Positions 1-8,600 of a DNA stretch of 11,545 bases are shown here, piece by piece. This DNA is from Ichthyophonus hoferi (Eukaryota; Opisthokonta; Ichthyosporea; Ichthyophonida; Ichthyophonidae): NCBI GenBank assembly GCA_002751075.1, contig NAOQ01000312.1:46395-57939 (forward strand). Direction: 5' to 3'. A program made the translations under genes and the position numbers. The notes beneath the pieces were generated by a model. That model was not told the origin of the DNA and did not search any database. It saw nothing but the letters and a program-made list of their open reading frames with translations. Positions within the stretch are counted from its first letter, which is position 1; every line of letters begins with the position of its first letter.

Positions 1-309
1 GGGGGGCATGTAGAGAGAGGTGACTTGAAGAAAAGAAGAAAACACACCATGAGAGAAATAGAAAGATGGCAAACAGGAATAATATGTAGACATGTAGGAA
101 GAGAGCAGGGCATTGTTTATTGCGTGTGGTTGACAGTTGGGAGAGAACTTGGAAGATCAGAAAGAAGGGACAGGACTAAAGAATAAAGAGGTAGTAGACG
201 GAGGAAATAATATGATATATGGGTAAGGTAATGGCTACCCAGACGACACAGGGTAATAGATAAGGTACAACATGGAAATATAAAGAAAGAAATGTAAGTG
301 CGTGCTTAC
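1..309. other. Purine-rich plus strand, no named gene
   Basis: The plus strand is dominated by A and G, with many GAGA and AAGAA runs. On the minus strand this gives pyrimidine tracts followed by AG, such as TTTTCTTCAAG near 24, as in intron 3' ends. No coding match was found. Confidence 0.6.
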
Positions 310-360
310 GGGGGATGGGTATAGGCCAAGGTTGTAGTGTGTTGTCTGTTGCCTCCTGGC
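310..360 (-). CDS. Candidate second exon of the same unrecognised gene
   Basis: This 51-base segment is bounded by a good acceptor (TAGTTGCAG) and a GTAAGC donor. It is phase 2 on both sides and continues the previous candidate exon's frame as PGGNRQHTTTLAYTHP. The intervening intron would be only 31 bases, shorter than any in NPL4, which weakens the case. Confidence 0.22.
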
Positions 361-391
361 CTGCAACTAGAAAGGTGTAATGTGAGCATAC

Positions 392-609
392 CAAAGATGG
401 TGGCAGATGAAATGTGATGGACAAGGTCCCAGAAACACAGAGCCATTTTGTACAAAGAGAACAGCATTGTTCTTCATACCCTTTCTACTCCTTCTGTGCA
501 CCTCCTGCTTTTCGTAGCTGCTTTTCATGGGCATATACATATATACTATAGAAGTATGTGTATGACGTGGTATCGCTTTCAATATAAGCCACAAGGTATA
601 ATGATTCAT
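392..609 (-). CDS. Candidate exon of an unrecognised minus-strand gene
   Basis: The frame is open from 609 and reads through KSSYEKQEVHRRSRKG and NNAVLFVQNGSVFLGPCPSH to FICHHLW. A GTATGC donor follows at 391, the same donor type used several times in NPL4. The splice start is not defined; TTCTATAG near 550 is one possible acceptor. I recognise no family. It could be a chance open frame. Confidence 0.25.
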
Positions 610-1120
610 GTGTATAATATGTAAATGGTAGTCAACCAGTATACATCCACGTACATAGACCTATCTGTGCATGCATCAACAGGTCCTTAGATATATTTAT
701 ATCCTAAAGTAATTAATTAGTCAGCGAATAATCGATCTGGCCATACTATCAACGGGCTTAAAAATTGGGGAAAAATTACACATAAAGCTTTAAATGTAAT
801 ACTAAAATGAGAGTTGAGCCAATATTCCTTAGGTCTTGCACAAATTTCTACGCATATTTATCGGTCCGCTCTGTAGACCGCAATTTATAATAAAACTAAA
901 ATACACGGAGGAATATGTTTATAATCCGGGAAAAATAATAAAGAAACACCTAAAATACTACATAGAGCTATTATAATTATACTAACAATAATCTATATTA
1001 CATATGCTGGGTGAATGGACTTGGATGAGTTTAAATTATGCAATTCGTTTGGAAACGGCCTAACAAATTCGTTTGGTTTTTGTGCTTCAGCCTTCAAATT
1101 TTTCATTGTTAGCGTCACTT

Positions 1121-1142
1121 ATATGTATATATATATATATAT
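1121..1142. repeat. (TA)n microsatellite
   Basis: A 22-base AT/TA run is interrupted once by a G (ATATGTATATAT...). A short AATAT-type repeat follows at 1171-1186. Confidence 0.9.
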
Positions 1143-1734
1143 CCAATGAGTAGAACAATATTTTTTAATTAATATAATATAATATAGTGTCAGTAAACCC
1201 AATGTAAATAATTGCCTAAACACACTCACCTAACTTTATTTTTGTAAATTACACAATTCAAATTACAAGCTGTCACACCTGCATAAATATAGGAGACCTA
1301 AACACACCGGAAAAAATATTTCTGTTCACCGCCCCAACGAATAATTGGCTACCGGAGGATATAATCTCAGACTAAAATTAAAGCTGAGATATTAGAAATA
1401 ATAATAAAAAATAACGGTCGCGATACGAGAGTACCAACAGTTAGCAACTCGAAATCAAAAAGTCTTTCATAACGGCTGCACGTGCTTGCGTCATAACAGT
1501 TTAACAAATCTTGTGATTGACTAGGACAAACCGCAAATAAAAATAAACTGTAGGCGGATAGTAGGCTGTAAGATTTAAAGACTTGTGCTGAAGTTACAGG
1601 ATAAAGAACTAACAGCGCCCTAATATTGGTGGTATGGCAATAAAACATAAATATGGAGGTACTAGCCAATCATCAATTATATTTTGAATCTCCGAGGACC
1701 TAATCGATATATTAAGTAGGTGAACAAAACGTTT

Positions 1735-1835
1735 TTAAAATTTTATGAATAAAGATTTAATTTTTCTTGTAATAAAAAATTTATTTATGAAATATTAAAA
1801 AATTATTTTATGAAATTTATTATTATTTAATTAAA
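1735..1835. repeat. Nearly pure A/T low-complexity block
   Basis: About a hundred bases are almost entirely A and T. The motif TTATGAA recurs three times, each copy next to A- or T-runs, which suggests a decayed tandem duplication or low-complexity growth. Confidence 0.7.
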
Positions 1836-1956
1836 GTTCAGGTTTGTAGATTTAAATCAATACCTGAGGAAAAATTCACGTGTCAATATGCCCTAAATAG
1901 GGGTACAGTTATCATGGATATTCATATGACTGATTTTATATTTTATATTTATTTTT

Positions 1957-1981
1957 GGGGGGGTCTTTTGGGGGGTGGGGG
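1957..1981 (+). repeat. G-run cluster, possible G-quadruplex
   Basis: Runs of seven, six and five G are separated by TCTTTT and T. Splitting the longer runs gives at least four G-triplets in 25 bases. The cluster stands out in a strongly AT-rich stretch. Confidence 0.6.
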
Positions 1982-2500
1982 TTATTTTTTTCTAAAAAGA
2001 TTTTTACAATGAACAGCACGGGTGGCATTCAAAATTGAAGAATCCGAAGAAAAAAATAAAAGTGATAGTAGTGTAAGTAAGTAGCCTATACTATTTTTCC
2101 AACTCTCTTAACTGATATAACAAGAAATGATATTTCTGAAGAGAAATACTGTAACTATATATTAAAAACTTGTAGGTCTTAGGCTGTAGGTATGGTGAAA
2201 GGAGGGGAAAAGTGAGAATGACAGTACACCTACGAGTAATAAAAGGTTGGTTTCAGCATAATAAATGTGCTAAGTTTAATTGTTTTTCAATATATAGAAA
2301 AAAAGATCACATTATATTTTTATCATGGGCCGCCCGAAAGAATCTTACACAATACAAACAACGCTTACGCTTAAGTAAGTTTCAAACAGTGTATTTAAAT
2401 GAACCATTCTTAAAATTCATACGAAAGTCATACCCAGTAGAGCACTAATATGGGATTTTATTTATCTCTCTAATTGGTTTTCTTTCAATTTGTCAAGTGG

Positions 2501-5295
2501 AGCTTAAGCATGATTAGGGTGAGGTTGGCAGAGGTTATTGTAGTAGCAACTATGACTATGCTATTTATTCTTGTGGTATTTGCATTATCGTCGGTGAAGC
2601 CTCACTGTGAACCCTGAGCTATAGCATGTTCTCCTTACCCTTTATATAAAAGAGTTTATATAAGCACGCCCAAACTAGGTAATTATGTGCAATAAATATA
2701 TAACGTTACCTAACAGGACAAAATCTTGCAAGTAGCTTCTTATAGTATATTCCGCTGTAAGTCTGTTTTCAAAAAATCGAAGGCCGCATAGTGCTGTGTA
2801 GTGTATTTATTTAGAAGGGGATGATGTTGTCGTATTGGTTGGGAGGACTGTGTGGTATTCCAGAGGTGTAAGGGTAATTATGATCAGGTATATAACTATT
2901 GGGAACTGTGGGCCTTGATTGAGAGAAAAAATAATACAACGGACAATAATAAAAGTGTTCAGAGGTTAGTGACTGTTATGCTAGTGATTACATTGTGACA
3001 TAAAAGGGTATTCGGAGTCAGCAATTAGGAGCATCAATCGACCATGACGATGCAAACTCAACAGGTAGCACATGTTAGGTGATAATAACTAAGCCTGTTT
3101 CACCTTGATTTTCTTTATAGTCTTTGCGACTTTTTAAAGGCTGGATAATAAAAAAAACTAAACATAAAATTAGCGGCAACGGTCCTGTAGAGGTAAACAT
3201 ATACACCCTGATAGTACGTTCTTTATAGATGTGGTTTGTTGGCCTCAATCTTAATATTTGATATGAGATGCTGGGTTGCATGTGATAATTAAGGTCCAAG
3301 TAGTATGAAGGGTGGTATAGGCACCCACCTAGAATAGCTTAATACCTACTAGGGTGTATTTATAAAAACTAGGGAATAATACGTAGTAATGGGATTGACT
3401 GGCTTAGGCTATCCTCTTTTTAGGTAACCACATATAACAGGAGGATCAATGGCTGGATTACGTCAGGGATAAGATGTATGTAGTGTATACTCCATTGATA
3501 GCCGTGTGCCTCACAGAATAGAAGTTAGTACAGTAGGGTTATGTTATTTAATTGTTTACAAGCAGGGTGTGGTAGCATCTCTGGGGTATACTTGAACGCT
3601 CTTGGACTGGCTGTGGCCCTATGCAATGAAAGCGAAAGATTGCTAGTTGGTAGTTGAAGTGTGTAGTCTCATTAAAATGTACTACAATTACACAGCTAAG
3701 AAGACGTAAATACCAAGGCTTTTTGTGCTATTAAATATATTAGGTCAAATAGTCCGCTGGTTATGTAAAACATTCTAGAAGGCTACCCTACCTTGGGGCG
3801 TGTATGTAGTATGTATAACTCAGTGGCTAGGTGATTGTAATGAATGACGGACTATGATACAGGGCCGCCACCATATATATAGGGGATGTCTGCTGTCATT
3901 CCGTGATGGTGGGAGATAGATATAATGTATGGTATAGGATTATCGTCATTTATCATTTAATAAGAAGCTTTAGAGCCAAGGGACCAGAAAGTGGACGCTG
4001 GTAATAATTTGTAGCTACAGGCATTTAGTATTTAGATAATATGATGAAAAGGGTCTACAGATAATCTGGATCCCTGGGTCTTATTAAAGATAATGCAATA
4101 ACATGTTACAAAGTCTTCATGCTTACATATTCCTTGTATTCTTAGGCAGGAACTGCATTTTAACATCTATGCAGTGAGCTATAGACATTGTGGTGCTATA
4201 TATAATGCATGCCCTAATTTTCAGCACAAATCATGCAGGTTACATTATTGGATTGCAAGCTTAATGAAAGGCATGGGGGAGGACATAATGAGATGTACTA
4301 CTACTTGGCTAAGGGCTTTAAACTCACTACTGTGATTAGCAACGGGATTATTAAGGGGAAAAGATTCATTGGTATCCTTAATGTGTATATACATGCTATC
4401 AGCTCCTGCCACTTGTTAGGGATAATCAAGTCCTCCATACTCTAGACCCCCATGAATAGCTTGTGTAGTCCCTGCATGCGTGATCATCATATTACACCAG
4501 GGTGGACATGTAATAACTGCTCGATTTAATACTACTTCAATAATTCAACTCAATAAGCAATTTTGTAGACACGAGTATGACAAACTAACAAGGTCTACAC
4601 ATAGTTGGGGGTTAAGTATTACACCTGAGACCACCTAGTACATACTACCACAGCATAACATGTACTAATAGGGAAAGATGCTCCAGGTTGATAGACGCAC
4701 TATTCAGCTAATCATGTGTGATCAATGGCCCCCATGGCCCAATCATACACCAATTGGTTATATCTTACCAATAAGGCTTCGCCATGCTCTGATCAATTTT
4801 AATGGTTGTGTATTTACAGCAGTTGCCTTTAAGCTAAAGAGTCGATGAAATACCTTAAATCTTATGCCACCAAATATTAAATATCTGCTGCAAGAATCTA
4901 CCAAGGACCTTTAGTTCAGTAAGAACAATAGCCCCCTTTCACCATCCATAACTGAAGAAAGGAGATGAGACACTAGAGGTCATAGGGTTAAGGAAATAGT
5001 CTGACAAAGGAATATAATCTCATATTATAAGTCGAAAATCCGTTAGGTTCGCAATGTGCCCTTCGAGAGAGAATGGCTCCTTTTGCCTAGCATAAGGCTC
5101 ACCTAGCCTCTATACCTATTTCCAATGATCTTCCCATCTATTGTAACCATAGGATATTTAAGTAGAGAAAGAGGTGACTATAAGTCACACCTACGTAACA
5201 ATGTGGCTTAGACTGTACAGTCATCTCTGGAGGACATTAATGGTCTCATTATTAGTGACATGTTACATCATGCCCACAAAATATATATGCGTCAA
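2501..5295. other. Intergenic stretch with no recognised gene
   Basis: There is no convincing exon, RNA gene, transposon ends or long repeat in these 2.8 kb. Open frames are short (3075-3299 minus, 4233-4445 plus) and low in family-like motifs. The plus strand is G-over-C to about 4.3 kb and C-over-G beyond about 4.6 kb. Confidence 0.6.
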
Positions 5296-5301
5296 TTTAT
5301 T
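5296..5301 (-). terminator. Candidate NPL4 polyadenylation signal AATAAA
   Basis: The minus strand reads AATAAA about 235 bases after the NPL4 stop codon. A variant TATAAA lies closer, at 5407-5412. No cleavage site or GU-rich element can be confirmed, so the 3' end is approximate. Confidence 0.35.
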
Positions 5302-5535
5302 GTCATGCATATTCACTGCATGGGAGATATTAAAATAAAATAATAGAAAACAAAATGACACCATGCCAACACTAGACTTATTTCACGACCATGTTTAGAA
5401 TAGGATTTTATATAAAGATATACATAGGTATGTCATTGGGTGGATAGGTTGGTGGGACTGTAACATTCGTTATAGGGCTCTACAGTAGGAGACCCTAACA
5501 TCCATGAAGGCTATAATCATTCAGCTGGGCGCTGG

Positions 5536-5672
5536 CTATTGAAGGGGAAGGCCACAGGCTTCACAGTCCGTGGCAGAAGCTCGGTTAATGAGAGTACAAT
5601 GCGGGCAGTGCCAATCCTGGGCTGGTGCCACAGGGCTGCTTACACTCTCTTCCGCTGCTCCTTGCTTAGACC
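5536..5672 (-). CDS. NPLOC4: NPL4 exon 17 (NZF zinc finger and stop, residues 566-610)
   Basis: A Ser/Ala/Glu-rich spacer leads to an NZF finger: [10 protein letters not shown], six residues, then CEACGLPLQ and TAG. The ligands Cys588, Cys591, Cys602 and Cys605 fit the W-x-C-x2-C-x3-N-x6-C-x2-C pattern. In mammals this finger binds ubiquitin through a Thr-Phe pair. Here the pair is Thr592-Leu593. Confidence 0.95.
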
Positions 5673-8600
5673 CTGTCCATTTCTACTAGTTAGCCCCCTC
5701 CGTCTCATTTATCTTACACTGACTTAATCCCCCTGCCATAACCCCAGTCATTTGCTTTTCTACCTATCTCTCGTACCCTATAAAACCATCCATTTCACAG
5801 ATTACTCCACTCAGTACTTACCTGTACCTGCCATCAACATCTCCACATGTTGCCAACCAGGTTGTTGACGCCAGAGGTTAGCAAGTCCTGAATCCTGGGT
5901 AGCCAGAGCCTGGCATAGACCTGCTAGGTCGTTCTATAACCCAATCCCCTATGGTTACTATGTCATTCTCATGAGTTCAGCCTGGACATAGCGCCAGATA
6001 TTCTAATACCATTTGTCTTTGATACGTAATAGTACCAGTATCATATCATCATGTGATTATGCAGTTATCTAATATGGTATAGGAAAGTTAGGACACCATG
6101 ATGTCACAAAGGTAGAACGCTTCCGTCTTATTGGTCACTCCCTGATATGAACGTAACACCTATTACAATCTAAACTACCTGGATAGCTAGGGTCCCATTG
6201 TCCATCTACCAATTAGTCAAATCACAGACACGTCTCTAAGCAATGATCAGTCTCAAGTCCTATTAGGATAGCTATACCACACATGGTATTATAATGGAGG
6301 GTATGTGGGCTCTAGGAACTGAGATACAGACTTATTAGGGGCCATATCAGGTCACTACCATAGGAAATGCTGCCTATATACATCTTATTATCAAATGTGG
6401 ATTGAACTTAGAGTGTTTGGTTGGAAGGAATGACATGATGTATGGGGGAGGCAGAGAGAGAAAAAAACAAATCTTACGCCTAAGTCAAATTCAGTATTTG
6501 TAGACAGGAAAAGTAGCAGGTGAAAATCAGACATGGCGGCCAGGAAGGTGGGGGCCTTGGCAAGGTGGCTAGATAGGTCAGAGAAGGCCTGTACCTCTCC
6601 AATCGCTGATCTGTTTTCAATGGCAAATGACTTTCCCCCAATTATGTTAAACCTGATCTTATTTCTTTATAGGTACTTACATCATGTCGTTTTTCCCGTT
6701 CCCTATTGGTCAAGGAAATAGATTCATCCCATTCACTTTTAATAATTGCCCACCAACCAACAAATAATCTTGCATATAAGAGAGTTCTACCCTATACGAC
6801 AAGACATGATGTAGTTTAACTAGTGCCTAGATATAGTGATATATTAAAATTAGATTTGATAAGTCAACACTATAACACTATGGAATACTCAGTATGATCC
6901 TAACTCAAGGGTGAGGAAAGAGGAGAGAAGGAAAATAGCATTGATGTTAGCCATGATGTATATAATGATGGGACTCTAAGAGGGATGTGGTAAGGCTACG
7001 ACCAGGATATCCCTTACAGTTACCTGAGTGCCTGGCAGTGCAGAATGAAAGAGGGGGCTAGGGGCCTGGGGGCTCCCGGAGGCAACCTAAGGGAACGCAG
7101 GGTGGTGAGAATGGGGTAGGACTAGGTACAGTGCCCGTGGTATCATATATACCAGCTGACATATTAAGTGTTCTCAGTGTGATGGTATAGGGTTCAGGTA
7201 TATAATGGATATGTCCCAGGGAGCGTGGTACGAAAAAGACAAGGGAGACTCTATGGTCCACTCACATTCACGATCAGATATTCTAGAGGGAAGTCTGGTG
7301 AGGCAGTTGCTGTGACGTCAGTATTGTATTCATTCTTGTAGGTGTAGAAGATATCAGGAATATATTGTTGATTACTGGACTTCTTGGCCCTCATCATACT
7401 GCGTCATGTGATTAGTATGTGGCTATAGCAACCATACACCATTACATGCTACGAATATCTACATCATGCACCCGGACTACCAATCATATATCCTCAGCTA
7501 TGTCAGTAACCACGTGTATCTTAATAGTGAGAGTCCACTTCACGGTACAATACCCTATATGCCATTATACCCTATATATCTTATGTACCGTATATACCGT
7601 ATATACCGTATATACCCAATATACCCTATATATCCTATATGCCCTATATGCCCTATATACCATTATACCCTATATACCCTATATGCCCTATCATATCCTA
7701 TCCTCTTTGCCATCTACGACAAGGGGATTCATACCCCCATGTGCCCAGACATGCAGAGAGACATACTTATTCTTTTTTGAGGAACGCAAACAGTCATCTC
7801 GGACTAGAGCCATGGCTTGATTGGACACCTGGTAGGCTGAAATACCAACCTCATTGGTTGATGTACCTACGCCCCACTACTAATCAGTCTCTTGATTGCA
7901 TATATTTTATTTGAAAGTTCCCACATTACACGAGTACATGTGGGGGGCCAGGTATAGATGTATCAGGGTATGTATGTGGATAGATCTTGGTATAAACATA
8001 CACAGCATATATGACTGTACACAGGTGTACATAAACGTATTTAAGAGCATATTTGTAGTGTATTCAGTAGGTATATACGCCTATATATATATCTTATCAA
8101 GATACATATTTACATATGAACATACGGGTCCATCTGGGCAGACATACAGTGGTCTGCTGTGAGAGGGAAGATGTTCTGCACAAACCAGCAAACTACAAAA
8201 CCCCAGCTACACCATGTATAAGGAACCAAGTCATCTGTACAGGGACAGAGACAGCGATAGTAGTTGATCTTGAGAGTATCAATCAGTGATTGGGTAAGTA
8301 GATGGAATAGCATGTGGCTGGTTGAGCTGGTACATATCTATGTTATTGGGCAGACTCAACTGGGGCTATATGGAGAAAATGAATGGGAAACACAGAGGTA
8401 TACACCTGGTTGCTAGGCAACTAACCTGATATGGCAATCGTCACATATTTCGATCCAAACCGGCCATTGGCAGCTAGCTTGGTAGGATTGGGATGACTGA
8501 TCTGCAGCTCGGCAGCCAATAGAACTTCGTAGGAAGTCAAAAAGTAAGTATCCTGTGGATGTGGGTCAGTGCCAGATCGTCATATTTATAGGAATATACT

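Larger units (their letters stand above)
610..2500. other. AT-rich intergenic or intronic DNA
   Basis: This stretch is strongly AT-rich, with TA microsatellites, a nearly pure A/T block at 1735-1835 and a G-run cluster near 1957-1981. The open frames at 1367-1669 (minus) and 2212-2448 (plus) match nothing I know. I see no RNA gene or transposon ends. Confidence 0.7.
7867..8425 (-). other. NPL4 intron 11 (559 bases)
   Basis: This is the longest intron. It is AT-rich, with a run of TA repeats near 8082-8094, a short perfect inverted repeat at 8016-8031 and an X-box-like palindrome at its donor end. A 67-codon open frame at 8110-8313 does not resemble NPL4 and lies wholly in the intron. Confidence 0.85.

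Noticed and set aside
2212-2448. Plus-strand 78-codon frame with a basic stretch, faintly like a LINE ORF1 C-terminal segment
   Set aside because: The resemblance is too weak. No other LINE parts, poly-A tail or target-site duplication are visible nearby.
1-5300. tRNA genes or transposon terminal repeats in the left half
   Set aside because: No B-box-like GGTTCGA motif, cloverleaf or paired long terminal repeats were found by eye. Only short chance hairpins were seen, such as 862-880.
5539-5727. Plus-strand open frame over the NPL4 3' end
   Set aside because: It is the antisense shadow of the NZF-encoding last exon.
6533-6721. Plus-strand 62-codon open frame
   Set aside because: It is antisense to NPL4 exon 15 and has no family match.
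7313-7320. Perfect CRE palindrome TGACGTCA
   Set aside because: It falls within NPL4 exon 13 coding sequence, far from the start, and is explained by the codons there.
7419-7914. Three overlapping plus-strand open frames rich in Ile-Tyr-Pro or Leu-Tyr-Thr repeats
   Set aside because: They translate the 9-bp intronic tandem repeat, which stays open because the unit is a multiple of three. Their ends overlap NPL4 exons 12 and 13 in antisense.
8110-8313. 67-codon minus-strand open frame as an NPL4 exon
   Set aside because: It has no similarity to NPL4. The true next exon after 8426 lies at 7767-7866 and joins in phase.
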